Counted from the stretch's first letter, positions 44,411 to 53,544 are shown. The stretch is DNA of 64,000 nucleotides from BD2-11 clade cluster bacterium bin43 (GCA_002238605.1 MPMR01000015.1:22273-86272); one strand, 5' to 3'. The notes: generated by a model from the sequence alone, not told the origin. Numbers and translations: made by a program.

Positions 44411-44560
44411 CCCGTGAGAGGGAGAGAGATGTTCGGCCGCCGGGCCGAACCGGACGCGCGCCGCGCGGCGCCCCCGCCCCCCGCCCCCCGGGCGGGGTTC
44501 GGGGCCGAGCCGCTGACCCGTGAGAGGGAGAGAGATGTTCGGCCGCCGGGCCGAACCGGA
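44396..44560 (+). repeat. 59-bp direct repeat, two copies 106 bp apart
   Basis: Copies at 44396-44454 and 44502-44560 share GGGCCGAGCCGCTGACCCGT through GAGAGGGAGAGAGATGTTCG and GCCGAACCGGA. Each copy holds an ardC-end-like stretch, a ribosome site and an ATGTTCGGC start. Only the second start is in frame with the 44535 gene. A GC-homopolymer-rich spacer lies between them. Confidence 0.85.
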
Positions 44561-45428
44561 CCCGCGCCCCGCCGCGCCACCCAGCCGCAATCGCACCCGC
44601 AAACGCATGCGGAAAGGCCACCGCCGAGAATACGCCGCGGACCGGGCGCGCGGGTCCACCATCTCCTTTCCCGAACGCTGCGCCGGGGCGCTGACTGACA
44701 TCGGCGTCTTCGGCGCCGTCTCCTACCGCGACCTCGCCGAGGCACGCTTCGGCGGCCATCCCCACACCACCCGGAAGGCCGTGAACGACTGGATCCGCAA
44801 GGGATGGGTCGAGGAGCACCGGGCCACCGGACCGAAGGGCAAGCCGTTCAAGGTCCTCTCGCTCACCCGCAAGGGTGTCACCAAGGCCCGGAAAAAGGCC
44901 GCCCGGCGTGGGATGGATCCGGCGCAGCGGATCCGGACGCAACGCATGAAGCCCGCCGAGGCCGCCCACGACACCGCCATCTACCGCGCCTACCGAAAGG
45001 AGCGGGCACGGCTCGAAGCGAAGGGCGCCACCGTCCGGCGCGTCCGTCTCGACACCGAACTCAAGAGCGCCGTCGCGCGGGCCAGCGAAGCGGCTCGCCG
45101 CAGGGAAGACAAGCGGGCCGCCGACGCCGAACGACACCGCGTCGCCCGCGAACTAGGCCTCCCGACCGACGACGAGGGGCGCGTGCTCTACCCCGACGCC
45201 CAGATCGAGTACGAGGACGCCAAAGGGCGGACAGGACGCGTCAACGTCGAAGCCGTCTCCGGCAACTACCGCGAACCGGCTCTGCGCGCCAAGGCAGCCG
45301 CCGGGTTCGCCTTGCACGCCAACGGACCGGCCGCGGCGGGCCTGCTCCGCAGACTTGGGCTCGGCAGCGAGGAAGGCTCCTGGCTCAGGGGGCCAGCCGA
45401 CCGCGACCCGGCCTCCGTCGAAATCTGA
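44535..45428 (+). CDS. Winged-helix + PD-(D/E)XK-like mobilisation protein, 297 aa
   Basis: ATG 44535 (GAGAGGGAGAG site). N-terminal basic tail; winged helix at about 45-120 (LTDIGVFGAVSYRDLAEARF, then HTTRKAVNDWIRKGWVEEHR); a charged helical middle; and a C-terminal motif YPDAQIEYEDAKGRTGRVNV followed by E and SGNYREPALRAKAAAGF. PD...E(V)xVE..SG recalls the nuclease-like fold of replication-relaxation proteins. It is conserved in element B (51534-52421). With no canonical relaxase in the window, this is a candidate for the DNA-processing role. Inference only. Confidence 0.6.
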   Translation: MFGRRAEPDPRPAAPPSRNRTRKRMRKGHRREYAADRARGSTISFPERCAGALTDIGVFGAVSYRDLAEARFGGHPHTTRKAVNDWIRKGWVEEHRATGPKGKPFKVLSLTRKGVTKARKKAARRGMDPAQRIRTQRMKPAEAAHDTAIYRAYRKERARLEAKGATVRRVRLDTELKSAVARASEAARRREDKRAADAERHRVARELGLPTDDEGRVLYPDAQIEYEDAKGRTGRVNVEAVSGNYREPALRAKAAAGFALHANGPAAAGLLRRLGLGSEEGSWLRGPADRDPASVEI

Positions 45429-45446
45429 CCCAAGGAGAAGTACACG

Positions 45447-45761
45447 ATGCAGCCCTGGAAGATCAGCGCGGGACTCACCGCCGCCCTCGCCGGATCGGCG
45501 TTCCTGATCGGCGGCTCCCGACTCGGATACCTCGCGCCCCACTGGCCCGCGATCCTCGCCGAACACGGCCTCGCGCTCGCGCTGCACGCCGTGCTCGCGC
45601 TCTCCGTCGTCGCGGCCGCGATCTACATGGTCGCCCGCGTCACCGGGCTCGCCGACCTCGGGAGCCGCGTCGATCTCGCCGAGCGGTCCGTGCGGCGAGG
45701 CGAGGGGGATGCGGACCTCATCGAGGCGCTTCGCAAGGATACGCAAGGAGACTGGGAATGA
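45447..45761 (+). CDS. Two-helix membrane protein, 104 aa
   Basis: Two hydrophobic helices (about 7-25 and 38-62) and an acidic C-tail with GLADLGSRVDLAERSVRRGE. AAGGAGAAG site. It is conserved in element B (51199-51513) with the same tail. Function unknown; entry exclusion or channel accessory would be possible. Confidence 0.6.
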   Translation: MQPWKISAGLTAALAGSAFLIGGSRLGYLAPHWPAILAEHGLALALHAVLALSVVAAAIYMVARVTGLADLGSRVDLAERSVRRGEGDADLIEALRKDTQGDWE

Positions 45762-45955
45762 GCGCCCCCTCCCGTTGTACTCGTTGCGGCGCAAGGGTCC
45801 GGCCACGGGCGCCCGCCTGCCCGCTGTGCGGCGGCCTCGGGCTCTGTCCGTGCGGCCGCATCGCCGATCTCGTCCGCACCTCGAACCAGCGGCGATGCTG
45901 GCGCTGCGACGAGGGTCCGCGAACGCGCCGACCGAGCGCAGTTGACCGGCCATGA
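45758..45955 (+). CDS. Zinc-ribbon protein, 65 aa
   Basis: Four Cys pairs in 50 residues: CTRC, CPLC, CPC and CWRC, a double zinc-ribbon pattern. Overlaps the upstream gene (ATGA) and the primase start (ATGA at 45952). It is absent from element B together with the primase, so the two probably work together. Confidence 0.6.
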   Translation: MSAPSRCTRCGARVRPRAPACPLCGGLGLCPCGRIADLVRTSNQRRCWRCDEGPRTRRPSAVDRP

Positions 45956-47688
45956 GCCGCTCCGGACGGACGCAGGCCCAGGTGGCCCGGGACTACCTGC
46001 GCTCAACCGGCAAACGTCTCGATGCGCGCGGCAGGGAATGGCGCGGACCCTGTCCGGCCTGCGGTGGCGACGACCGGTTCCGGGTCTCGCCCTCGGGACA
46101 CTTCCACTGCCGCAAGCATCCCGGCGACCCGCAGCACTTCAAGGCCATGTGCGAGGCGCTCGGGTACCGGCTCGACACCCCGCCCTCCGACTGGTACGAG
46201 GCACGGGCCAGGCGCGCGCAGAAGGATCTGGCGCTGACCGAGGAAATCGCCGACGGACCCATCGGCCGGAAGGATCCCCACCGCGACCGGATCCTCGCGG
46301 AAGCGAGAGCCAAGGCCGCCAAAGCCGAAAGGGCGGCGGAGATTTGCAGGATCGTGGACGCCGCCGTCATGGGCGCGGCGCCGAAGGAGCTGGGCGGCGA
46401 GGTTCGCCTGGTCCGCGAATGCGTGCGCCGGGGCGTGCTGGCCGACCTCGCGTTGGGACCCGGGCGCGCGCGCCTCTACTGGACGGGCGCGGTCTGGGTG
46501 TGCGGGTCCGGCCGGGCCAGCCCGGGCAAGGCGGTCGCGCGGGTCTGGAACATCGGCGGCAAGCGCGCCCGGACCAAAGTCGCGCGCGCCGCTCTCGATG
46601 TCCTCTACGCCCATGCGCCCGAGCTGCAGCCGGACGCCGATCCCATGCTGTGCGGCCTGCCGGGCCGGGCGGTGGTGGACCTCAGGCGGATCGAGGACCG
46701 GCCGGCCCGGAGGGAGGACGGGGTCACACGCTCCCTGGGGTGCGCGCCGGCGGGCGGCAACGCCGAACGGTTCGATGCGTTCCTCCACGAGATGTGCGGA
46801 GACGACGCGGACGTCGTCCGGTGGCTCTGGCGCTGGTTCGGCTATCTGCTCACAGGACAGACCGTCGTCCACCGGGCCGTCTTCCTCTACGGACGCGGCG
46901 CCGCCGGCAAGTCCACGCTCGTCGAACTGCTCACGCGCATCATGGGCGACTACGCCGCCCGAATCCCGCCCGACGGACTCGTGTCCGCACGCGGAACCTC
47001 CGACCGCCACCCGGAATGGATGACCGCGCTCGACGGATCACGGTTCGCCTCCGCCGCCGAAATCCCAAGCTCGGGCCGCCTCAAGGCAGGCCTCTTCAAG
47101 GCGCTCACCGGCGCAGACACCATCCGCGCCAACCGGATGCGCGCCGACGGCTACTCCTTCCGCCCCACCGCCAAACTCATGCTCTACGGCAACGCCGAAC
47201 CCCGGCTGCCGGGGTGGGACTCCGGACTCAAGCGACGACTCGTCGTCATTCCCTGCACAACCGCCAGACGACCCGACGAACGACTGCCGGAGACGCTCTG
47301 GCAGGAGGCGCCGCGCATCCTGGCCCGCATGGTCGGCGAAGCGAACGCCGGCTGGCAGCGCCACCAGGCCGGCAAGCCCTGGATCGCGCCCACGCTCCCC
47401 CAGGGCATCGAGACCGCGACCGCGGACCTCTTCGAGAGCATGGATCCCCTGGGCGAAGCCCTCAACACGCTGTTCGCGTTCGGCGACGCCTACGCAGCGG
47501 TTCCGGCAAAGAGAATACGGGAGATGCTGACCGACTACTTCGACAACAACGGGCTCGGCACCGTGCCCTCCGTCCGTGCAATCGCCGCGGAACTGCGGAG
47601 GCGCGGATGCAAACGCGCCAAACGCCACGGCGCGAGAGCCTGGTTCGGATGCCGGGAGGCTTGGAATGGGACCGATGGGACCGAATAG
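45952..47688 (+). CDS. P4-type primase-helicase, 578 aa
   Basis: N-terminal zinc finger of phage P4/plasmid primases (GPCPACGGDDRFRV ... HFHCRKH) and a C-terminal SF3/D5-type helicase: Walker A FLYGRGAAGKSTLVELL (about 303-319), Walker B region FASAAEIPSSG and sensor KLMLYGNAEPRLP. It would prime and unwind the circular or transferred element, giving element A its own replication ability. No TOPRIM primase core is obvious between the two parts. Confidence 0.8.
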   Translation: MSRSGRTQAQVARDYLRSTGKRLDARGREWRGPCPACGGDDRFRVSPSGHFHCRKHPGDPQHFKAMCEALGYRLDTPPSDWYEARARRAQKDLALTEEIADGPIGRKDPHRDRILAEARAKAAKAERAAEICRIVDAAVMGAAPKELGGEVRLVRECVRRGVLADLALGPGRARLYWTGAVWVCGSGRASPGKAVARVWNIGGKRARTKVARAALDVLYAHAPELQPDADPMLCGLPGRAVVDLRRIEDRPARREDGVTRSLGCAPAGGNAERFDAFLHEMCGDDADVVRWLWRWFGYLLTGQTVVHRAVFLYGRGAAGKSTLVELLTRIMGDYAARIPPDGLVSARGTSDRHPEWMTALDGSRFASAAEIPSSGRLKAGLFKALTGADTIRANRMRADGYSFRPTAKLMLYGNAEPRLPGWDSGLKRRLVVIPCTTARRPDERLPETLWQEAPRILARMVGEANAGWQRHQAGKPWIAPTLPQGIETATADLFESMDPLGEALNTLFAFGDAYAAVPAKRIREMLTDYFDNNGLGTVPSVRAIAAELRRRGCKRAKRHGARAWFGCREAWNGTDGTE

Positions 47689-47770
47689 ACCCATTGGTTG
47701 GGTTGTGCCATGGGCGCGCGCGTACGCAAGGGAAACCTACGAAGGGGTCCCAACCGCCCCATTCGGTCCC
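47677..47770 (+). other. Nested inverted repeat after the primase
   Basis: GGGACCGAAT (47677-47686) pairs with ATTCGGTCCC (47761-47770), and inside it GGTTGGG (47696-47702) pairs with CCCAACC (47749-47755). Lies between the primase and the excisionase-like gene. Possible replication origin, terminator or structured leader. Confidence 0.5.
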
Positions 47771-47889
47771 GGAGGCCACAACCCTGAACCCCTTCTCCAT
47801 GCCGTCTCGCCCCCTACCGACGCCTCACCCGCCGCGCGTCCAGTCCGAAACCACCGACCCCAACCCACCTCTGACATGCAGGTCTGCTC

Positions 47890-48294
47890 ATGACCAGGAC
47901 CAGCCAACCCTCGATCAGGAAGCTGCCCGCCGCCTGGCGGCGGCAGGCAAAGACGCTCCGCAGGTACGGCGGCCAGGCGCTCGCCACCGCGCTCGAACGC
48001 TGCGCCGACGAACTCGAAGGCACGATCCGGGAACGCGACGAAACGACCCTGACGCTGACCGACGCGGCCCGCGAAAGCGGTTACTCCCGCGAACACCTGG
48101 GACGCCTCGTCCGCGACGGCAAGATCCCCAACGCAGGACGGCCCAACGCACCCAGAATCGCCCGCAGGCACCTGCCCCGAAAACGCCAGGACCCGGAATC
48201 GCCATTCGGCTCGCGGCTGGCGCGAGAGCGAGACCGGCGTCAGGTTTCCGGTCGAGGGATCGTGCGGTCCATCATCGAGAAAGGAATCGAATGA
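47890..48294 (+). CDS. Excisionase-like HTH protein, 134 aa
   Basis: Middle part DAARESGYSREHLGRLVRDG then KIPNAGRPNAPRI is a MerR-like excisionase helix-turn-helix. N-terminus KLPAAWRRQAKTLRRYGGQA is conserved in element B's copy (50804-51202). The stop overlaps the integrase start (ATGATG), so Xis and Int are coupled. It should bend att DNA and favour excision. Confidence 0.7.
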   Translation: MTRTSQPSIRKLPAAWRRQAKTLRRYGGQALATALERCADELEGTIRERDETTLTLTDAARESGYSREHLGRLVRDGKIPNAGRPNAPRIARRHLPRKRQDPESPFGSRLARERDRRQVSGRGIVRSIIEKGIE

Positions 48295-49472
48295 TGGCAC
48301 GCACAAAGAAGGGTCGGCGCTCCTACAGCGCCGGCGAGTGGGGCCGGAACCGGGTCCGGGTGTTTCCCGATCCCCGAACCGGAATCATGCAGGTGCAGTG
48401 GCATGAAGATGGGCGCAGGCTGACCCGGTCGCTCAGGCACCGTGACTGGGACCAAGCTAAGCAGCAGGCCGACGAGATCGCGGCCGGACTTGCCGAGCCG
48501 GTGGTCGCGAACGCGGCGGAAGCCGAGCCCGAGCCGCTCACCCTGGGAGCGCTTTTTGACATCTACGGTGATGAGGTCACGCCCACGAAGGCGAAGGTAA
48601 CGCAGAAGCACGACCGCAGAGCGATGAAGATGTTCCTCCGGTTCTTCGGGAAACACCGAAAGGCCGCGACGCTCTCGCAGCGCGACTGGGACCGCTTTAT
48701 CCGCGCGCGGCGCGCGGGGAGGGCCGGGTGGAGCGGCAAGCCCGCCGCCGACCGGACCATTCAGCAGGACCTCAAGCTGTTGCTTGCGATCCTCAACTGG
48801 GCTGCGAGATCGCGAGACGAGGAGGGGCGGCTCCTCCTCGATTCGAACCCACTCAGGGGACTCAAGACACCTTCCGAGAAGAACCCGACCCGGGTGATGC
48901 TCACACAGGCCGAGTACGAAGCGTTGTTGCGGGTGGCCGACGAGGTCGACTGGCGGTTCAGGGTGGCGCTCGTGCTCGCTCACGAGACGGGCCACCGTAT
49001 TGGGTCGATCCGGCAGCTCCGCTGGTCCGACATCGAAATCGATGCCCGGACGATCCGATGGCGCGCCGAACATGAGAAGACCGGATACGAGCACCGGACG
49101 CCCATGACCGCCATGGCACGGGCGGCGCTGGTCGAGGCACGGCGGCGCAACCCCGGAATCGGGGACGCGCCCGTGATGCCCGCGCCGAAGGACCCGTTCG
49201 CGTGCATGAGCCGCTCGCTGGCGCGTGACTGGTGGAAGCGGGCCGAGAAGCTCGCGGGACTCGATCCCAAGCGGGGTCGCGGGTGGCATTCGCTCAGGCG
49301 GAAATTTGCCTCCGACCTCATGGACCTGCCGCTCAAGGTCCTCTGCGACCTGGGCGGATGGAAGACCGCCCAGACGGTCCTCCAGTGTTACCAGAGGCCC
49401 GACGAGGAGCGACTCAGGAAGGCGCTCGAGGCGTACCGGGAGGTCGGTTCGGGGTCCAATTTGCAAACATAA
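48291..49472 (+). CDS. int: Tyrosine recombinase (integrase) of element A, 393 aa
   Basis: N-terminal arm-binding region (RSYSAGEWGRNRVRVFPDP), core-binding domain (LFDIYGDEVTP), catalytic domain with Arg in GHRIGSIRQLRWSDI, H-x-x-R in WHSLRRKFAS, GGWKTAQTV (His/Trp box) and nucleophile Tyr in LQCYQRP. It ends 38 bp from the tRNA-Ile 3' end, the usual place for an integrase that uses the tRNA as attachment site. Confidence 0.9.
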   Translation: MMARTKKGRRSYSAGEWGRNRVRVFPDPRTGIMQVQWHEDGRRLTRSLRHRDWDQAKQQADEIAAGLAEPVVANAAEAEPEPLTLGALFDIYGDEVTPTKAKVTQKHDRRAMKMFLRFFGKHRKAATLSQRDWDRFIRARRAGRAGWSGKPAADRTIQQDLKLLLAILNWAARSRDEEGRLLLDSNPLRGLKTPSEKNPTRVMLTQAEYEALLRVADEVDWRFRVALVLAHETGHRIGSIRQLRWSDIEIDARTIRWRAEHEKTGYEHRTPMTAMARAALVEARRRNPGIGDAPVMPAPKDPFACMSRSLARDWWKRAEKLAGLDPKRGRGWHSLRRKFASDLMDLPLKVLCDLGGWKTAQTVLQCYQRPDEERLRKALEAYREVGSGSNLQT

Positions 49473-49491
49473 TTTGCAAACATCGGACCCC

Positions 49492-49606
<115 letters not shown>

Positions 49607-49634
49607 AGGTGGAGTTCCAGCTAATTGACTCCCG

Positions 49635-50807
49635 CTAATTAGCGGGAATGGAGACCCTCCGGCGGTCTTCGAGGGCCTTCCTGAGCTGGTCCTCGTCGGC
49701 CCTCTGGTAGCACTGAAGCACGGTCTGGGGCGTCTTCCAGCCGCCGAGCTGGCAGAGCAGCTTGAGCGGTTGATCCATGAGGTCGGACGCGAACTTCCGC
49801 CTTAGCGAGTGCCAGCCGCGACCGCGCTTGGGCTCCAGCCCTGCAAGTTTCTGGGCCTTGTCCCACCAGACGCGCACCCGAGACCGGTCGAGGCACCGCG
49901 AGGGGTCCCTCGGCGCGGGCAACACGGGAGAGTCCCAGCCCTTGGGGTTCTGCGTCCGTGCCTCCTCCAGGACGGCGAGCACCTCGTCCGTGACCGGCGT
50001 CCGGTGCTCGTACCCGGTCTTCTCGTTCTCGGCGCGCCAGCGGATGATCTTGGCCTCCAGGTCGATGTCCGACCAGCGGAGCTGGCGGATGGCACCGATA
50101 CGGTGCCCCGTCTCGTGGGCGATCACCAGCGCCACGCGAAACCGCCAGTCCATCGCCTCGGATGCCCGGAGCAACGCCTGGTATTCCGCGTCGGTGAGAA
50201 GGACCCGAGTCGGGTTCTTCTCGGTGGGAGTCTTGAGTCCCCGAAGGGGATTGGAATCGAGCAGCAGCCTGCCCTCCTCGTCCCTCGACTTCGCGGCCCA
50301 GTTGAGGATCGCGATCAGCAGTTTCAAGTCCTGTTGGATCGTTCTGTTGCCCACAGGCCTACCACTGCGCCCGGCTCTCCCCGACCGCCGCGCCCGGATG
50401 AACCGGTCCCAGTCCCTCTGGGAGAGCGTATCGGGCCTTCGGTGCCTTCCGAAGAACTTGAGGAACATCCGCATCGTGCCCCGATCGTACTTCTGTGACT
50501 CCTCCGCCTTGGTGGGCGTCACCTCTTCACCGTAGATGTCAAAAAGCGTTTCCAGCGTGAGCGGCTCGGGCTCGGCCTTCTTCTTGCCGTTCAGCTCCGG
50601 CTTTGCGAACCCGGCGGCGAACTCGTCCGCTTGCCGCTTCGCGCGCCGCCAATCGCGGTGCTTCAGCGACCGGGTGAGCCTGCGCCCGTTCTCGCGCCAC
50701 TCGATCTGGCACAGGCCGGTCTTGGGATCGGGGAACACCCTCACCCGGTTCCGGCCCCATTCTCCGGCGCTGTACGCGCGCCGGTCGCGTTTCGTGCGTG
50801 CCATCAT
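49635..50807 (-). CDS. int: Tyrosine recombinase (integrase) of element B, 390 aa
   Basis: Clear homologue of the element A integrase along its whole length (RRAYSAGEWGRNRVRVFPDP, GHRIGAIRQLRWSDI, WHSLRRKFAS, LQCYQRA with the Tyr). All catalytic boxes are present, so it should be active. It faces the opposite way and its stop lies inside a 16-bp palindrome CCCGCTAATTAGCGGG (49631-49646) that may end transcription. Confidence 0.9.
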   Translation of the reverse strand: MMARTKRDRRAYSAGEWGRNRVRVFPDPKTGLCQIEWRENGRRLTRSLKHRDWRRAKRQADEFAAGFAKPELNGKKKAEPEPLTLETLFDIYGEEVTPTKAEESQKYDRGTMRMFLKFFGRHRRPDTLSQRDWDRFIRARRSGRAGRSGRPVGNRTIQQDLKLLIAILNWAAKSRDEEGRLLLDSNPLRGLKTPTEKNPTRVLLTDAEYQALLRASEAMDWRFRVALVIAHETGHRIGAIRQLRWSDIDLEAKIIRWRAENEKTGYEHRTPVTDEVLAVLEEARTQNPKGWDSPVLPAPRDPSRCLDRSRVRVWWDKAQKLAGLEPKRGRGWHSLRRKFASDLMDQPLKLLCQLGGWKTPQTVLQCYQRADEDQLRKALEDRRRVSIPAN

Positions 50808-51202
50808 TCGATTCCTTTCTCGATGATGGACTGCACGATCTGCCTGTTGGAAAGCTCGCTACGGCGGGGCTTCTCCGCCAGTCGCGGATCGGCGGGGACA
50901 TGGGCTTTCCGGGGCAGGTCCTTCAGGGCGATCCTGGGCGCGCCGGGCCGTCCGGCGTTGGGGATCTTTCCGTCGCGCACGAGCCGCCCGAGGTGGTCGG
51001 CGGAGTATCCGCTCTCCCGCGAAGCCTCGACGAGCGAGAACGTGGTCTCGTCCCTCTCGACGAGGGTGGCTTCGAGGTCGTCGGCGCAGCGTTCGATCGC
51101 GGTGGCCGGGGTCTCGCCGCCGTAGCGGCGGAGCGACTTGGCTTGTCTGCGCCAGTTGGCGGGCAGGCCCTCGACGGTCGGTCGGTCCTTCATGCGCGTC
51201 AT
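50804..51202 (-). CDS. Excisionase-like protein of element B, 132 aa
   Basis: Homologue of 47890-48294 (LPANWRRQAKSLRRYGGETP, then ESGYSADHLGRLVRDGKIPN). Coupled at both ends: ATGA overlap with the upstream gene and overlap with int. Confidence 0.7.
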   Translation of the reverse strand: MTRMKDRPTVEGLPANWRRQAKSLRRYGGETPATAIERCADDLEATLVERDETTFSLVEASRESGYSADHLGRLVRDGKIPNAGRPGAPRIALKDLPRKAHVPADPRLAEKPRRSELSNRQIVQSIIEKGIE

Positions 51203-51513
51203 TCCCAGTCTCCTTCGGCGTCCCTGCGGAGCGCATCGGCGAGGTCGTGATCCCCTTCTCCGCGCCGGACGGACCGCTCGGCGAGATCGACGCGGCTGCC
51301 GAGATCGGCGAGCCCCGTGGCGCGGGCGACGCCGTAGATGGCGGCGGCGACGGTAAAGACGGCGAACGCAGCGTGCAGGCCGACGGAGACGCCGTGCCGG
51401 GCGAAGATGAGCGACCAGTGGGGCGCGAGGTATTCGAGGCGGGATCCGCCGAGGAGCAGGACGGATCCCACGAGCGCGGCGCTCAGTCCCGCGCTGATCT
51501 TCCAAGGCTGCAT
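51199..51513 (-). CDS. Two-helix membrane protein of element B, 104 aa
   Basis: Homologue of 45447-45761, identical length, same start (MQPWKISAGL) and same C-tail. Directly followed by the excisionase gene; the Zn-ribbon and primase genes found at this point in element A are missing. Confidence 0.6.
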   Translation of the reverse strand: MQPWKISAGLSAALVGSVLLLGGSRLEYLAPHWSLIFARHGVSVGLHAAFAVFTVAAAIYGVARATGLADLGSRVDLAERSVRRGEGDHDLADALRRDAEGDWE

Positions 51514-51533
51514 GGCGGGTTCCTCCCGTACGG

Positions 51534-52421
51534 TCAGAGTTCGACCGAAGCCGGATCGCGGTCGGCGCGTCCCCCGGTCCAGGCGCCGTCGTCGCCGTGG
51601 CCCAGGCCGAGCTTTTGGAGCATGCCCGCGGCGGCCGGGCCGCTGGCGTGCATCGCGAACCCGGCGGCGGCCTTGGCGCGGAGTGCCGGTTCGCGGTAGC
51701 TGCCGGACGCGACCTCGACGTTGACGCGTCCGGTGCGTCCCTCGGCGTCCTCGTACTCGATCTGCGCGTCCGGGTAGAGCACCTGCCCGGCCTCGTCGAG
51801 AGGCAGCCCGAGTTCTTCGGCAGTGCGCTGCCGCTCGGCATCGGCGGCGCGCTTGCCGTTCCGCGCCCGCTCCGCCTCGCTCGCTCGCGCGACGGCGCTC
51901 TTGAGTTCGGCGTCGAGGCGGACGCGCCGCACCCGCGCGTCCCGCCTGCGGAGCCGGTCCCGTTCCGTGGCGCAGGCGCGGTAGACGGCGGTGTCGTGGC
52001 TGGCCTGCGCGTCCCGGATGCGGGGGACTTCGATCCGCTGGTTCCGGTCCATCCCCCGCTGGGCGGCGAGCTCTCGGGCGTCGGCGACGCCGGCCGGGGT
52101 GAGCGTGAGGACCTTGAAGGGGTTGCCGTTCGGGCCGGTGACGGTGGTCTCGGTGACGAGCCCGTCCTCGATCCACATGTCAACGGCGCGGCGCGTGGTG
52201 TAGGGGTGCCCGCCGAAGCGTGCGTCGGCGAGGTCGCGGAACGATACCGCGCCGTGGACGCCGATGTCTGCCAGCGCCCCGGCGCAACGTTCGGGGAAGG
52301 AGATGGACCCGCGCTCCCGGTCCGCAGCGTATTCTCGGCGGTGGCCGTCCCGCATCGGCAAGCGATTGCGGCTGGGTGGCGCGGCGGGGCGCGGGTCCGG
52401 TTCGACCTTGCGGTCGAACAT
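51534..52421 (-). CDS. Winged-helix + PD-(D/E)XK-like protein of element B, 295 aa
   Basis: Homologue of 44535-45428 with the same winged helix (GAVSFRDLADARFGGHPYTT) and C-terminal YPDAQIEYEDAEGRTGRVNV / ASGSYREPALRAKAAAGF. Conservation of this C-terminal motif between the two elements points to a functional site. Confidence 0.6.
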   Translation of the reverse strand: MFDRKVEPDPRPAAPPSRNRLPMRDGHRREYAADRERGSISFPERCAGALADIGVHGAVSFRDLADARFGGHPYTTRRAVDMWIEDGLVTETTVTGPNGNPFKVLTLTPAGVADARELAAQRGMDRNQRIEVPRIRDAQASHDTAVYRACATERDRLRRRDARVRRVRLDAELKSAVARASEAERARNGKRAADAERQRTAEELGLPLDEAGQVLYPDAQIEYEDAEGRTGRVNVEVASGSYREPALRAKAAAGFAMHASGPAAAGMLQKLGLGHGDDGAWTGGRADRDPASVEL

Positions 52422-52443
52422 TCCTCTCCCTCTCATCGGTCGT

Positions 52444-53544
52444 TCAGCGGCTCCGCCCCGCGCCCCCCCCCGGGGGGCGGGGGGGGGGGGCCGGGGGCGG
52501 GGACCGCCGGGGGGCCTGCCGGCGGGGGGCCGCGGGCGTCGGGAGCTGCGGCACGGGGACCTGGATCCGCTGGAGTCCCTGCGGTCCGGGCACGCGGGTC
52601 GCGGCCGCGGCCATGGGTTCCCGCGCGGTCTCGCGCTCGATGTGGCGAACGAGCACGAAGTCGGAGATCCGCTGCGCGTCGGCGGCGGCGCGCCGGATCT
52701 CGCGCGGGTCTTCCTCGAGCGCCTGGATCCAGCCCTCGACGTAGGCGGCGCCCCGCGCCGGGTCGTGCCCGACGCCGACGCGCTCGCCCGTCATCATGGC
52801 GCTGATCTCGGCCCTCAGCTCCTCCCGCGCGTAGGCGGGCGAACCGAACCCGTTCTTGATCCCCTCGATGAGCGTCTCGCGCTTCATCCGCTCCTCGTGG
52901 CCGGTGCTGTGGCCCAGCTCGTGGAGCGCGGTCTGGTAGTAGTGGTTGGCGGAGGGGAACTGCCCGCGCTCGGGCAGCACGATCTCGTCGCGCTTCATGT
53001 GGTAGTAGGCGCGGTCGCCCTGGACGTGGCGGACCGGCACTCCTCCGTCCTCCATCACCTTCTCGGCCGCCTGGTGTGCCTTCCAGAGCGGCTCGGGGGT
53101 GGGGTTAGCGCGCTCCGGCAACCCGTCGGCCTGCTCCGCATTAAATACAGTGTACTGGCGCACGAACGGCGCCTTGAGCTTCTCGTAGCGGTAGATGCGC
53201 TTGCCCTCGGCGTTGCGCTTCGGCTTCCCCTGCGCGTCGGTGACGGCGATGCGCTTCTTGTCCTGGAAGGAGAGGATGCGCGTGCCGCGCTCGCCCTTCC
53301 TGACCTGTCCGCCGCGCGCCTGGATCTGGCGGTAGGTGCCCCAGCGCACGTCGCCGTAGCCGACTTCCTGCTGGACGGATGCGAGGTGCAGGCTGTTGCC
53401 GCCCCGGTACGAGCGCCCGGTGTCCACGTTCATGGGCATCACGCGCTCGCCCGGCGCCCAGGGCTTCTGCCAGGGCGCGGTGCCCTTCCTGATCTGCTCG
53501 ATGATCGCGTCGGCGAACTTGCGGTGGTATTCGTCGTGGTTCAT
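52444..53544 (-). CDS. ardC: ArdC-like antirestriction protein of element B
   Basis: 366 aa, homologue of 43376-44410 with TAPWQKPW, RGGQVRKGERGTRILSF and HELGHSTGH intact. The C-terminal ~35 residues (Pro/Arg/Gly) are encoded by the G/C homopolymer tract at 52459-52535, which makes this end prone to length change. Confidence 0.9.
   Translation of the reverse strand: MNHDEYHRKFADAIIEQIRKGTAPWQKPWAPGERVMPMNVDTGRSYRGGNSLHLASVQQEVGYGDVRWGTYRQIQARGGQVRKGERGTRILSFQDKKRIAVTDAQGKPKRNAEGKRIYRYEKLKAPFVRQYTVFNAEQADGLPERANPTPEPLWKAHQAAEKVMEDGGVPVRHVQGDRAYYHMKRDEIVLPERGQFPSANHYYQTALHELGHSTGHEERMKRETLIEGIKNGFGSPAYAREELRAEISAMMTGERVGVGHDPARGAAYVEGWIQALEEDPREIRRAAADAQRISDFVLVRHIERETAREPMAAAATRVPGPQGLQRIQVPVPQLPTPAAPRRQAPRRSPPPAPPPRPPGGGAGRSR
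52459..52535. repeat. G/C homopolymer-rich tract
   Basis: Contains runs of 9 C, 6 G and 12 G with little else, inside the 3' end of ardC (element B) and just before the next gene. The corresponding place in element A (44459-44500) is also C-rich, so this is a slippage hotspot in both. Confidence 0.8.
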
